Numbered from the stretch's first letter, positions 35,093 to 43,924 are shown. The stretch is DNA of 64,000 nucleotides from Chitinophagaceae bacterium 26-R-25 (GCA_029906195.1 JARWSJ010000003.1:682001-746000), one strand, 5' to 3'. Translations and numbers: made by a program. The notes: generated by a model from the letters alone, not told the origin.

Positions 35093-35887
35093 AAATCCTT
35101 TCACATTCGCCCTCACTACAGAATCTTTTTGCGCGGCAGATAATTTGTAATTGTAGTTGTACAGTGCAGCTTCCCAATCGCCGTAGGATGGGTTAGGCAG
35201 GACAATGAATCGTTTCCCAAATTCCCCCGCGCTTACTGCAGTATTCGTGCTGCGCTCTTCCTGGTTTTTCTTGTCAAATAAATCACTGAAATCGCCAAGA
35301 TTATCACCCAGCAAAAGAATAATATCGTGCGTTTGCAGAAGCGTTTGCCTCCTCGACTCCTTGCTGGAAGAACTGCCGGGCTGGCGCATTACCAGGTGCG
35401 CATTATCCGCAAAGGGGAAACCAAATTTCTGAAGGTTTTTCAAAGTGCCTGCTCTTTCCTTTTCCTCACGATTGGTGATGTAAAACACTTCCACATTTTG
35501 CGAAGCGGCATATTTAAAAAATCCCAACGCGCCGGCAAGCGTATCTGCTTGTCCTAGCGATGTCCACTCACTCCATGTTGTAGCCTCATAATCCTTGCCG
35601 CGTAAAGATTGCCTGGCGGCATAAGGACTGTTATCCAAAAACGTTTCGTCAATATCCGTAACTACTGCTTTCGGTTTTCCTGCAGCTTGTAAAGACTGGT
35701 CCAGTCTCAGTTGAGCAATATTGTAAGCCTGAAAACAAAGCGCCTTGTATTCCGCTGCTTTTTGTTGGTAAACCGAGGCCCATAATTTACCGTCGATGAC
35801 TATTGAAGCAGAAGTTGTAGACGGTGTATGTTTCGATGGAGAACAAGCTGCACCAAATGCAGCCAGTATAAACAAGTATTTTCGCAT
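35090..35887 (-). CDS. Lipoprotein e(P4)-type acid phosphatase / 5'-nucleotidase
   Basis: An HAD-superfamily phosphatase that, in related bacteria, acts at the cell surface on nucleotides such as NMN. I chose the ATG at 35887 (MRKYLFILAAFGAACSPSK, 265 residues), which puts the lipobox (GAAC, Cys about residue 15) in the right place; a longer frame exists. The catalytic motif is VVTDIDETFLDNSPY (DxDxT, about 75-89). FYITNREEKERAGTLKNL and ILLLGDNLGDFSD supply HAD motifs II and IV. It fits NAD precursor or nucleotide scavenging. Confidence 0.92.
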   Translation of the reverse strand: MRKYLFILAAFGAACSPSKHTPSTTSASIVIDGKLWASVYQQKAAEYKALCFQAYNIAQLRLDQSLQAAGKPKAVVTDIDETFLDNSPYAARQSLRGKDYEATTWSEWTSLGQADTLAGALGFFKYAASQNVEVFYITNREEKERAGTLKNLQKFGFPFADNAHLVMRQPGSSSSKESRRQTLLQTHDIILLLGDNLGDFSDLFDKKNQEERSTNTAVSAGEFGKRFIVLPNPSYGDWEAALYNYNYKLSAAQKDSVVRANVKGF

Positions 35888-36013
35888 ATCCCTACAATTT
35901 GGGAACAAAGGTATTTTTAATTTAAACAACAATGTTCCGGGCTGCGTCACCAACCTGGTAGAAGAAATGCCCTTTTTTAACATTATTGTTCGAATAGCTG
36001 GTATAATTTCATT

Positions 36014-36021
36014 TACGTTTG
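36014..36021 (+). promoter_or_regulatory. -7 element upstream of lipocalin-like lipoprotein gene
   Basis: TACGTTTG is an exact TAnnTTTG match, 19 bases before the ATG at 36041. TTCG at 35989-35992 is a weak -33 candidate. Confidence 0.55.
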
Positions 36022-36040
36022 AATGATAAAACTGTTATTT

Positions 36041-36442
36041 ATGAAAAAAGTTATTTGCGTCATCGGAGCGGCAATTGCACTGTATTCTTGTGGAGAAAAT
36101 AAGGCTCCGGGCCAGCAGACAGAAACCGCAACCGTTGGTAAGGACTCGGTAGTGCCGGATAAGCCGCAAATCATTGGGCGTTGGACACAGCCCATCCCGG
36201 GCATGGAAAAGGAAATGCAGGGTTTTGAACTCTTGCCCGACGGTTCGGCAAAATCAATCAACAGCGCTACTCTTTTGTACACTAAATGGTGGCTAAAAAC
36301 CGATACACTGACGCTGGTAACCAAAAGCATTGGTAACCACACCGAGGGCATAGATACAACTAGTTATCACATTGTTGCACACACGCAGGATAGCTTGATT
36401 CTTAAAGACAATGAACTCATTCTACGATACAAAAGGAATTAA
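36041..36442 (+). CDS. Lipocalin-like lipoprotein
   Basis: The ATG at 36041 gives 133 residues with signal peptide and lipobox ALYSC (Cys about residue 15). The mature part resembles the small lipocalin-like domain of Bacteroidota lipoproteins: IIGRWTQPIPGM near the start, FELLPDGSAKSINSATLLYT, KWWLKTDTLTLVTKSIG, and DSLILKDNELILRYKRN at the end, a typical series of short beta strands. Ligand and role are unknown. It is divergent from the phosphatase gene with no repeat between. Confidence 0.8.
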   Translation: MKKVICVIGAAIALYSCGENKAPGQQTETATVGKDSVVPDKPQIIGRWTQPIPGMEKEMQGFELLPDGSAKSINSATLLYTKWWLKTDTLTLVTKSIGNHTEGIDTTSYHIVAHTQDSLILKDNELILRYKRN

Positions 36443-36549
36443 TCTGCCGGCAAAACCTATCAATACGTCAGAACAGCTGGACTAAAGCAGGCGGTTCTGA
36501 TTTACTTCAGCCGTTAAAATCCACTGAAAAGTTTCTTTTCTACCACCCT

Positions 36550-36586
36550 CATTTTCAAATTTCCACATCCTCAAATTTTCAAATTA
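36550..36586. repeat. Lone right arm of TTTGAAAA vocabulary
   Basis: CATTTTCAAATTTCCACATC is followed by CTCAAATTTTCAAATT, without a left arm. It lies about 60 bases upstream of the ECF operon. Confidence 0.7.
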
Positions 36587-36648
36587 TTTTGTATTTCACG
36601 CACAAGTTTTATCTTGTTACAGCGTCTAATAATTAAATCGGCCATTGA

Positions 36649-37230
36649 TTGGAGGAAATTCTACTTATACAGGGCTTGCAGCAAAAAGAAGAAAGATCAT
36701 TCGAAGAACTCGTAAATAATTATAAAAACAAGCTTTATAATACGGTTTTGGGCCTTGTACAGAATGAAATGGATGCTGAGGATATCACTCAGGAAGTATT
36801 CATACAGGCGTACGAAAGCATCCAAAGCTTTAAGGGTGATTCTAAACTAAGCACGTGGCTTTACCGGATCGCTATATCTAAAGCGCTGGATTTCATCAGG
36901 AAAAAGAACAGAAAGAAAAGATCGGCCGTAATTTTCAGATTCCTTGACCCGGAAAAGAAGGAGGCGGAAGAGCCTGCAACCTTTCATCATCCGGGAGTAG
37001 TCTTAGAACAACGGGAAAATGCCGCAATGCTCTTCAAAGCTATTAACGAACTACCGGAAAAACAGCGGATCGCGTTCACGTTGCATAAACTGGAAGCGCT
37101 GAGTTACCAGCAGATTGCAGCCGTTCTGGATACGTCGCTTTCGTCTGTGGAGTCGCTGATGCACAGGGCAAAGACAAATCTGAGAGACAGTTTATCAGAA
37201 TATTATACAAATATGATTAGTGAAAAATAG
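36649..37230 (+). CDS. ECF-family RNA polymerase sigma factor (RpoE-like)
   Basis: 193 residues starting at TTG 36649; the codon before it is TGA, so no upstream start is possible, and the next in-frame starts would cut into region 2. Region 2: SFEELVNNYKNKLYNTVLGL, EMDAEDITQEVFIQAYESI, STWLYRIAISKALDFIRKK. Region 4: LPEKQRIAFTLHKLEALSYQ followed by QIAAVLDTSLSSVESLMHRA. Four genes run from here to a terminator at 38569: sigma, short membrane protein and two Spy/CpxP-like proteins, consistent with an envelope-stress regulon. Confidence 0.93.
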   Translation: MEEILLIQGLQQKEERSFEELVNNYKNKLYNTVLGLVQNEMDAEDITQEVFIQAYESIQSFKGDSKLSTWLYRIAISKALDFIRKKNRKKRSAVIFRFLDPEKKEAEEPATFHHPGVVLEQRENAAMLFKAINELPEKQRIAFTLHKLEALSYQQIAAVLDTSLSSVESLMHRAKTNLRDSLSEYYTNMISEK

Positions 37231-37254
37231 CTTTTTAACATTAAATTGCTACAG

Positions 37255-37563
37255 ATGAAAAAGGAAGATATTCAACATAAGGTAGAGGAAGTAATGCAAA
37301 GCCTGGATGGCGTCCAAAGCGCAGAGGCTAATCCATTTCTGTACTCTAAAGTGATGAACAGGTTGCAAAACAAAAGTCTGTCGACAAGGAAGTTTTTGAG
37401 ACTTTCATGGGAGCTCGCTTTCGCAATGATTTTGTTTACAGGATTGAACATTGCTGCATTCTTTTATTTCAAGCAGGATGACACCCAAAATGACGACAAT
37501 GGATCCATCACATCATTGGCGAATGAATACACAATAAACTCCAATAACTATAACTACAACTAA
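37255..37563 (+). CDS. Short membrane protein, probable anti-sigma factor
   Basis: The ATG at 37255 gives 102 residues. About 55 N-terminal residues are cytoplasmic (VEEVMQSLDGVQSAEANPFL, then YSKVMNRLQ), followed by one transmembrane helix at about 60-80 (LAFAMILFTGLNIAAFFYF) and a short Asn/Asp-rich periplasmic tail. This layout and its place 24 bases after the sigma gene suggest an anti-sigma factor. No ZAS motif is present, so the role is inferred. Confidence 0.75.
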   Translation: MKKEDIQHKVEEVMQSLDGVQSAEANPFLYSKVMNRLQNKSLSTRKFLRLSWELAFAMILFTGLNIAAFFYFKQDDTQNDDNGSITSLANEYTINSNNYNYN

Positions 37564-37576
37564 AGGTCCCACAACG

Positions 37577-38035
37577 ATGAGTACACTATCAAAACCTGTT
37601 TTCTTGAAATGGTTGGTTATTGTTTTATTGCTTATCAACGCTGCCACCCTGGCCTATCTTTACATAGGAGATAAAAAGAAGCCCGGGCCTCCTAAAAAAG
37701 GAAGGGATTTTTTTGAGAAGGAACTTGGATTAAATCCACAACAAAAAATACAACACGATTCGTTACACAAAATATATTCAGATAAACAACAAGCGATATT
37801 TTCACGAATAAAAGTGTTGAAAGATTCTTTGTATTTCAACTCTAATGCGAACAATGATTCTGCTTTAGTAAACTATTACACACAAAAGATTGGTGCCGAG
37901 TTAGGCACGCTTGAGACAGAAAGTTTTTATCATTTCAAAAGAGTGCGCACTATTTGTACGCCTGAGCAGCAGCTTAAATTAGACACTATTATCAGCCGCA
38001 TTAACAACATGCAGCGAGGTCCAAGAAAACAATAA
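37577..38035 (+). CDS. Periplasmic heavy-metal-sensor/Spy-CpxP-like membrane-anchored protein
   Basis: 152 residues. One N-terminal helix (about 12-29) anchors a periplasmic helical domain. It has the CpxP/CnrX-like features FFEKELGLNPQQKIQHDSLH (about 46-65) and a second related segment VRTICTPEQQLKLDTIISRI, where LTxxQ-type motifs sit in Spy and CpxP. It starts 13 bases after the previous gene. A role as sensor or chaperone for the sigma/anti-sigma pair is inferred. Confidence 0.8.
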   Translation: MSTLSKPVFLKWLVIVLLLINAATLAYLYIGDKKKPGPPKKGRDFFEKELGLNPQQKIQHDSLHKIYSDKQQAIFSRIKVLKDSLYFNSNANNDSALVNYYTQKIGAELGTLETESFYHFKRVRTICTPEQQLKLDTIISRINNMQRGPRKQ

Positions 38036-38140
38036 TCAATAAATGTTTTTCATAAAGAACCATCTTTAAGATGGCCGTATAATGCCCTTTACAAAAATCC
38101 TTTACACGTTTTTTCATTTTTAAAACTTAACAAGAAAACT

Positions 38141-38545
38141 ATGAAATGTAAAATCCTTTCACTGGCATTGGTGTTTACAGTATTAATAGCTGGTGCCGCA
38201 GTTGCACAAAATGGTGGAGGACAACGCACGCCTCCTACAACAGAACAAAGACTGAAACGCTGGAACGACAACGTGTTCAGCAAGTTGGATTTAAAAAACG
38301 ATCAGCAGAGCCAGGTGGACAAAATCTTTACAGAGTATTTTGCAAAGCAAGACTCTTTGCGTAACGCAGGAGGAGAAAGACCTTCAAGAGAAGTGTTTCA
38401 AAAAATGGGCGCAGAAAGAGATGACAAGGTGAAAACGGTTTTGTCTGCAGACCAGTTTAAGAAATACCAGGATCTGGTGCAGGAACAAATGCAGCAGATG
38501 CGCCAGCGTGGCGGTGGCCAGGGCGGCGGCAATCCCCAACAGTAA
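38141..38545 (+). CDS. Secreted Spy-like helical protein with Gly/Gln-rich ends
   Basis: 134 residues. The signal peptide (about 1-23, ending AAVAQ) is cleaved to leave a mature N-terminus NGGGQRTPP. The core (about 35-120) is helical: QRLKRWNDNVFSKLDLKNDQ, DKIFTEYFAKQDSLR, KVKTVLSADQFKKYQDL. The last resembles the LTxEQ-type motif of Spy. The tail is Gly/Gln-rich (RQRGGGQGGGNPQQ). It is the last gene before the terminator, so likely the output or feedback gene of the ECF operon. Confidence 0.8.
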   Translation: MKCKILSLALVFTVLIAGAAVAQNGGGQRTPPTTEQRLKRWNDNVFSKLDLKNDQQSQVDKIFTEYFAKQDSLRNAGGERPSREVFQKMGAERDDKVKTVLSADQFKKYQDLVQEQMQQMRQRGGGQGGGNPQQ

Positions 38546-38568
38546 AAACTTGGACGGGTTCTTTATAG

Positions 38569-38600
38569 GAGGTGTCAATAAAATTGGCACCTCTTTTTTT
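38569..38600 (+). terminator. Intrinsic terminator of the second ECF operon
   Basis: GAGGTGTCAA pairs with TTGGCACCTC (one T-G wobble) around a 5-base loop, followed by seven T residues, 24 bases after the last stop codon. Confidence 0.92.
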
Positions 38601-38655
38601 ATGCACGGCACGAAAGTTTTAGTGAATAATATCGTCTAAACTGTGAGACAAGTAA

Positions 38656-38750
38656 TTGAATAACTGAGTAACTGAATAACTGAGTGGTTGAATTATAAAT
38701 GCCTTTTCCAATATAAGCCATTCAGTTATTCAGTTACTCAGTTATTCAGT
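38656..38750. repeat. Inverted repeat of CTGAATAA words
   Basis: The arms at 38656-38687 and 38718-38749 match over 32 bases with two mismatches (words TGAATAACTGAGTAACTGA). The loop is 30 bases. It stands between the ECF operon terminator and the barrel protein gene. Confidence 0.9.
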
Positions 38751-38767
38751 TCTTAAGACAAGAAATT

Positions 38768-41686
38768 ATGAAACGACTTTTATTATTGGTTTTCGCTGTA
38801 TTCGCTGCAATTATCACAAATGCCCAAAGCTTTGCTGTGAAAGGGAAAATTGTAGAGGATACTGCTAAGAAAGCTGTCCCCAACGCTAACGTAGAACTCA
38901 CTCAGGGCACTGCAGTAAAACGCGGCGCTGTTACCGACAACAAAGGAGCATTTTTAATTCAAAATGTAGAGCCAGGAAAATACATTCTGAAAATATCCCG
39001 CATCAACTACAAGAACTTTCAAAAAAATATTGAAGTAACAAATGCTGATATCGACTTTGGCGATATCACTGTATTGCGTGAAGCTAAAGCATTATCAGAA
39101 GTTGTTGTAACCGCGAAGACCCCGCCATCACAGCAAAAGAATGATACAACAGAATTTAACTCGAAAGCGTTCAAGGTAAATCCGGATGCGACTGCGGAAG
39201 ACCTTATTCAAAAAATGCCAACCATCACCGTGCAAAACGGGCAAGTGCAGGCACAGGGAGAAAACGTGCAAAAAGTATTGGTGGATGGTAAGCCTTTCTT
39301 TGGTGATGATGCGACTTCTGCATTGAGAAATCTTCCGGCAGAGATCATTGACAAAATACAAGTGTATGATCAAAAGAGCGACCAGGCCCAGTTTACGGGC
39401 TTCGATGATGGGAACCAGTACAAGACATTGAACATTGTTACAAAATCAAATCGCCGTGCTGGGCAGTTTGGTAAAGTGTTTGGTGGTTATGGAACTGACA
39501 ATCACTACACGGCAGGTGGTAACATAAATATTTTTAACGGCGACAGTCGTATCTCTATCATTGGTCAATCAAATAATATCAATCAACAGAACTTCAGTAC
39601 AGAGGATCTGTTGGGTGTAACGGGTGGTAGTGGCCGTGGTGGTGGCGGGTTTGGCGGTGGCCGTGGTGGCGGCAGAGGCGCAGGAGGAAGCAATAACAAT
39701 ATAGGCAACTTCCAGGTGGGACAGCAAAGTGGTATATCAAAAACAAATGCATTTGGTATCAACTACACAGATAACTGGGGAAAAAAAATAAACGTTAGTG
39801 GAAGTTATTTCTTCAATAGAAGCGATAATGAGCTTGTTCAAAATACAGACAGGACAAACCTTTTGAAAGACAGCGGCAGAACGCACTACCTAGAAGACCT
39901 GGCAAGCAAAACCATGAACGTGAATCACCGCTTCAACTTTTTGTTTGAATACAAGATAGACTCGTTTAACTCATTGCAAATTCGTCCGCGCCTGAGCTAC
40001 CAGATAAACGATGGAAGTTCTATTACTAATGGAAATACAAGCACCGTTCCTGACGGATTGCCAATAAACAGATCCACCAATATTGCAAACTCTGATTTGA
40101 ACGGTTATAATTTTAGCAACAACATTCTGTTTCGTCACAGCTTTAGAAAAAAAGGAAGAACATTTTCTTTAAACATCAACAACGGATTTACGAAGAATGA
40201 CGGCAATGGAAAATTATTGGCAGAAACAGATTATTACGATTCTTTCGGCGCTCCAACTGATACGACATTAACCAACCAGATATCGAAATCCAATGCAAAC
40301 GGCTGGACGATGGCGGTGAATGGAACTTACACTGAGCCACTTAGCAAGAATAGCCAGTTAATGGCAAGTTATCAGTGGACAGACCAGCAAAGTAAATCGG
40401 ATAAAGAAACGTTTCTGTATAATGCCAATCAGAAAGAATATTCTCAATTGGATACTACGCAAACAAACAAATTCAAAAGCGATTACATCACGCAGCAGGC
40501 AGGGCTAGGGTATAATTATCAAAAACAGAAAATCAACCTGATGGTCCGCGGTGCCTTCCAATGGGCAGACCTGAACAACGATCAGTTTTTTCCAAAGCCA
40601 TTCACTTTGCAAAAAGGCTTCAACAGCATTTTGCCAATGGCATTGTTTCAATACAGGATATCACAACACGAGAATTTTAGGATCAACTACCGCACCAACA
40701 CAAACAATCCTTCTATTGCTCAATTGCAGGATGTGCTGGATAAAACGAATCCTTTGCAATTATCAACAGGTAATCCAAATCTGAAACAGACTTATCAGCA
40801 AACGTTGAACATTCGCTATAACAAATCGAACACACAAAAAGGAACATCGATGTTCGCTTTCATCAACGGATCGTTCAGTGATAATTACATTACGAACAAT
40901 ACCATCACTGCTGTTAAAGATTCTGTTTTGCTTACAGGCGATACACTGCATAAGGGTTCTCAATTCATATATCCTGTAAACATCAATGGATACTGGAATT
41001 CAAGGGCGTTCGTCACGTTTGGTTTTCCTGTTGGCTTCCTGAAATCAAATCTTAACCTGAATGCAACTGCAGGTTATACAAATGCTCCGGGGTTGGTAAA
41101 CTCACAGGAGAATACCGCGAAAACACAGAACTATTCTGTTGGTATAGTATTGGCTAGTAATATTAGTGAAAAGGTGGACTTTACAATTTCATCGAATTCA
41201 AGTTATAACATAACTAAAAACACTGCCCAATCCTATGCAAACAACAACTACTTTAGTCAGGCCACAAGCCTACGTTTCAACTGGATCTTTGGTAAAAATT
41301 TCGTTTACAATACAGACGTCACTCACACCTACTACAACGGCATATCTGGTAACCCCAACTATTTCCTATGGAACATGGCAGTGGGTAAAAAATTCCTGAA
41401 AGACAATCGCGGTGATTTGCGACTGAGTGTGTATGACATCTTGAAGCAAAATCAAAGCATCACGCGAACAGTTGATCCTTCCTATTACCAGGACGTGAAA
41501 ACAAATGTGTTGCAACGTTACTTCATGCTAACGTTCACTTACACATTGCGCAACTTTAAAACAAAAGGAACGACTATTCCTGAAAATCAATACAACGAAC
41601 AAAGACCACCTATGATGCGTATGGGACCTCCTCCGGGAGCTGCCGGACCGCCGCCAGGTGACGGAGGGGGGCCTCCAATGTTTTAA
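38768..41686 (+). CDS. Large outer-membrane beta-barrel protein, TonB-receptor-like
   Basis: 972 residues. Signal peptide (about 1-19). Then a CarboxypepD_reg-like beta domain (about 23-105: VKGKIVEDTAKKAVPNANVE), then a plug-like region (LSEVVVTAKTPPSQQKNDTT, IQKMPTITVQNGQVQAQGEN, VLVDGKPFFGDDATSALRNL) and a long barrel in the outer-membrane-beta-barrel family 3 style. A Gly/Arg-rich stretch lies in an early loop (about 288-312), and the C-terminus is a Pro/Gly/Met-rich tail (MRMGPPPGAAGPPPGDGGG) that replaces the usual aromatic final strand. Substrate unknown. Confidence 0.92.
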   Translation: MKRLLLLVFAVFAAIITNAQSFAVKGKIVEDTAKKAVPNANVELTQGTAVKRGAVTDNKGAFLIQNVEPGKYILKISRINYKNFQKNIEVTNADIDFGDITVLREAKALSEVVVTAKTPPSQQKNDTTEFNSKAFKVNPDATAEDLIQKMPTITVQNGQVQAQGENVQKVLVDGKPFFGDDATSALRNLPAEIIDKIQVYDQKSDQAQFTGFDDGNQYKTLNIVTKSNRRAGQFGKVFGGYGTDNHYTAGGNINIFNGDSRISIIGQSNNINQQNFSTEDLLGVTGGSGRGGGGFGGGRGGGRGAGGSNNNIGNFQVGQQSGISKTNAFGINYTDNWGKKINVSGSYFFNRSDNELVQNTDRTNLLKDSGRTHYLEDLASKTMNVNHRFNFLFEYKIDSFNSLQIRPRLSYQINDGSSITNGNTSTVPDGLPINRSTNIANSDLNGYNFSNNILFRHSFRKKGRTFSLNINNGFTKNDGNGKLLAETDYYDSFGAPTDTTLTNQISKSNANGWTMAVNGTYTEPLSKNSQLMASYQWTDQQSKSDKETFLYNANQKEYSQLDTTQTNKFKSDYITQQAGLGYNYQKQKINLMVRGAFQWADLNNDQFFPKPFTLQKGFNSILPMALFQYRISQHENFRINYRTNTNNPSIAQLQDVLDKTNPLQLSTGNPNLKQTYQQTLNIRYNKSNTQKGTSMFAFINGSFSDNYITNNTITAVKDSVLLTGDTLHKGSQFIYPVNINGYWNSRAFVTFGFPVGFLKSNLNLNATAGYTNAPGLVNSQENTAKTQNYSVGIVLASNISEKVDFTISSNSSYNITKNTAQSYANNNYFSQATSLRFNWIFGKNFVYNTDVTHTYYNGISGNPNYFLWNMAVGKKFLKDNRGDLRLSVYDILKQNQSITRTVDPSYYQDVKTNVLQRYFMLTFTYTLRNFKTKGTTIPENQYNEQRPPMMRMGPPPGAAGPPPGDGGGPPMF

Positions 41687-41692
41687 TCGCGA

Positions 41693-41721
41693 AGCCGGAC
41701 TTAAAGGGTCCGGCTTTTTTT
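41693..41721 (+). terminator. Intrinsic terminator after the barrel protein gene
   Basis: AGCCGGAC pairs perfectly with GTCCGGCT around TTAAAGG, followed by six T residues, 6 bases after the stop. Confidence 0.95.
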
Positions 41722-41879
41722 ATGTCGCTCTCCGAAGCTTATAGCTTCGGAGTTATATTCTATCGCCTCCGGCGATGTTATTGTTGCCGGAGGAACAAAA
41801 TATACCTTCAAGGCTGCAAGCCTTGAAGAGCATCGCTACAAGCCTTGTGGAGGTCGTTGCTTCGTGTTAATTTTAGAGT

Positions 41880-42353
41880 ATGACTTCTTTGTTCCTTCGC
41901 AATTTATTCTTCACCATTCTGCAGCCTGGAGTTGTTGCTGGGCTTGTTCCATACTTTGTTGTTCGTGACAAAATAAGCGTGATACTTTCATTGCCGTTTG
42001 CATGGTTTCATTTTTTAGGCATACTCATTTTTGCAGTTGGATTATTTATAACGCTTCATTGCATCACCCTTTTCGCAATTGACGGTAAAGGCACTTTATC
42101 TCCCGCAGATCCCACGAAAAAGTTAGTGATAAGGGGTTTGTACAAATACACGAGAAACCCGATGTATGTGGGAGTAATGCTGATATTGATTGGCGAGGCG
42201 ATCTTCTTCGCATCGTTTCGTTTGTTGATGTATTCCGGGGTTGTTTTTTCTGCTTTTACACTCTTTGTTATTTACTTCGAGGAGCCGCGATTAAAAAGAG
42301 ATTTCGGAGAGGAGTATGTGGAGTATAAGAGGAGAGTAAGAAGGTGGGGATAG
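41880..42353 (+). CDS. ICMT/PEMT-like integral membrane methyltransferase
   Basis: 157 residues with about four transmembrane helices. The C-terminal block VIRGLYKYTRNPMYVGVML (about 82-100) and FEEPRLKRDFGEEYVEYKRR (about 132-151) is the signature of isoprenylcysteine methyltransferase-like and phospholipid methyltransferase proteins, which bind SAM at the membrane. The acceptor is unknown. Its TAG stop is followed directly by TAGGAATTAGG words. Confidence 0.88.
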   Translation: MTSLFLRNLFFTILQPGVVAGLVPYFVVRDKISVILSLPFAWFHFLGILIFAVGLFITLHCITLFAIDGKGTLSPADPTKKLVIRGLYKYTRNPMYVGVMLILIGEAIFFASFRLLMYSGVVFSAFTLFVIYFEEPRLKRDFGEEYVEYKRRVRRWG

Positions 42354-42616
42354 TAGGAATTAGGAGTTAGGAATTAGGAGTTAGGAATTAGAGATTGTTT
42401 GAGCCGCAAATATTTACCACTAAGGCACTAAGCGCACTAAGTTTCACTAAGAGAGAATGCAGAACCTTAGAAACAAAAAGTACGATGTCCGAAATACATC
42501 AGAGTATAACCTCCTAATGACTTTCGTACATCGTACCTCGTACACCGTACATATTTTCTCAGGTTCTCAGCACAAAAAGAATTCTTAATTCTTAATTGCT
42601 AATTCCTAATTGATTA
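42351..42616. repeat. Nested composite element: AATTAGG arms around ACCACTAAGG words and a GTACGATG inverted repeat
   Basis: The outer left arm (42354-42390, TAGGAATTAGGAGTTAGG) is inverted at 42584-42612 (AATTCTTAATTCTTAATTGC, then TAATTCC). Inside are one arm of ACCACTAAGGCACTAAG words (about 42418-42453) and an inverted repeat AAGTACGATGTCCG (about 42478) with ACATCGTACCTCGTACACC (about 42526-42552). Both flanking convergent stop codons touch the outer arms. Confidence 0.88.
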
Positions 42617-43738
42617 ATAATTGATCACTTGTTCTTCCATCACCTGCGGTGTCTGTCTGAACTCATATTGCTGGTTGCGCAATTGTGGTTCGAAGCCAGC
42701 TTCGCGAATGGCAGCCTGAATGCTCTTGCTCGTGAAGCGATGAGGAGCACCAGCAGCACTCACAACATTTTCTTCAATCATAATACTTCCCCAGTCATTA
42801 GCGCCAGCCTGTAAACAAATTTGCGCTACTTCTTTACCTACTGTCAGCCAGCTTGCCTGAATGTTTTTAACGTTAGGCAACATGATACGGCTAAGTGCGA
42901 TCATGCGGATATACTCTTCAGGAGTAGTAAGATTGTGCACGCCACGAATGCGGGTCAACAGCGTGTCCACATCCTGGAATGTCCAAGGAATGAAAGCGAT
43001 GAAACCTTTTGCATCTGCGGGTTTGCGGGCCTGTACTTCGCGGATCTTCGCCAGGTGTTCAAAACGTTCAGTCAGTGTTTCCACGTGGCCAAACATCATT
43101 GTTGCAGTAGTTGTCAATCCTATTTTATGCGCTTCGTGCATAATGTCGAGCCATTCCTGTGCACCACATTTTCCTTTGGAAATTAGACGTCGAACGCGGT
43201 CAACAAGTATCTCTGCGCCCGGCCCTGGCATTGAATCCATACCGGCCTCTTTCAAAGCGATCAGCGCTTCACGGTGGCTAACTTTAGAAACTTTACAAAT
43301 GTGCGCCACTTCCGGTGGTCCGAGTGTGTGCAGTTTAAGATTTGGATACAGTTGTTTCAATTGTTTGAAGAGAGCAACATAATATTCCAAACCTAGTTCC
43401 GGGTGGTGACCACCTTGCAAAAGCAATTGCTCACCGCCGTATTTAAAAGTTTCGTCTATTTTACGCTTGTATGTTTCAATGTCTGTGATGTAAGCATCCG
43501 CATGACCCGGTATGCGGTAGAAGTTACAGAATTTACAGTTCGCCACACACACATTTGTTGTGTTCATGTTGCGATCAATGATCCAGGTAACTTTGCCATG
43601 AGGCACTTGCTTTTCCCTCAAAGTATTCGCAATGTGCATTAAGTCTGTCAACGGTGCGTTTTCAAACAGAAATACGCCTTCTTCCACGCTTAAAAACTCA
43701 AAATTCAGCGCTTTCGCATATAGTTCGGATAACTGCAT
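42614..43738 (-). CDS. mqnC: Cyclic dehypoxanthinyl futalosine synthase
   Basis: A radical-SAM enzyme of the futalosine route to menaquinone; it cyclises dehypoxanthinyl futalosine. The 374-residue length is normal. The iron-sulfur motif CVANCKFCNFYR (CxxxCxxC, about 63-74) is intact; LLLQGGHHPELGLEYY (about 108-123), DSMPGPGAEILVDRVRR and FIAFIPWTFQDVDTLL are family signatures, and SIMIEENVVSAAGAPHR is near the C-terminus. Other mqn genes are not in the window. The -7 element TAACTTTG lies 20 bases upstream. Confidence 0.95.
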   Translation of the reverse strand: MQLSELYAKALNFEFLSVEEGVFLFENAPLTDLMHIANTLREKQVPHGKVTWIIDRNMNTTNVCVANCKFCNFYRIPGHADAYITDIETYKRKIDETFKYGGEQLLLQGGHHPELGLEYYVALFKQLKQLYPNLKLHTLGPPEVAHICKVSKVSHREALIALKEAGMDSMPGPGAEILVDRVRRLISKGKCGAQEWLDIMHEAHKIGLTTTATMMFGHVETLTERFEHLAKIREVQARKPADAKGFIAFIPWTFQDVDTLLTRIRGVHNLTTPEEYIRMIALSRIMLPNVKNIQASWLTVGKEVAQICLQAGANDWGSIMIEENVVSAAGAPHRFTSKSIQAAIREAGFEPQLRNQQYEFRQTPQVMEEQVINY

Positions 43739-43757
43739 TGTTTGGTGAATTGAAGAC

Positions 43758-43765
43758 CAAAGTTA
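43758..43765 (-). promoter_or_regulatory. -7 element of mqnC promoter
   Basis: On the minus strand TAACTTTG matches TAnnTTTG, 19 bases before the mqnC ATG. The -33 region falls in the adjacent TTTGAAAA repeat arm and is not clear. Confidence 0.55.
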
Positions 43766-43772
43766 AAGACAT

Positions 43773-43924
43773 CAATTTGAAAATGTGGTAATTTGAAAAT
43801 TTGAAAATTAGGTTTTTGAGGTAAAGTCCTGAAAACTGCACGAACAGCTTGTGAGATAACCATTTTTTACGCAGTCCGACAGAATGAATTTTCAAATTTT
43901 CAAATCGTCAAATTTTCAAATTGT
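43773..43924. repeat. Inverted repeat of TTTGAAAA words
   Basis: The left arm (43773-43811, CAATTTGAAAATGTGG and TAATTTGAAAATTTGAAAAT) pairs with the right arm (43886-43924, AATTTTCAAATTTTCAAATC and GTCAAATTTTCAAATTG). The loop is about 74 bases. Confidence 0.88.
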
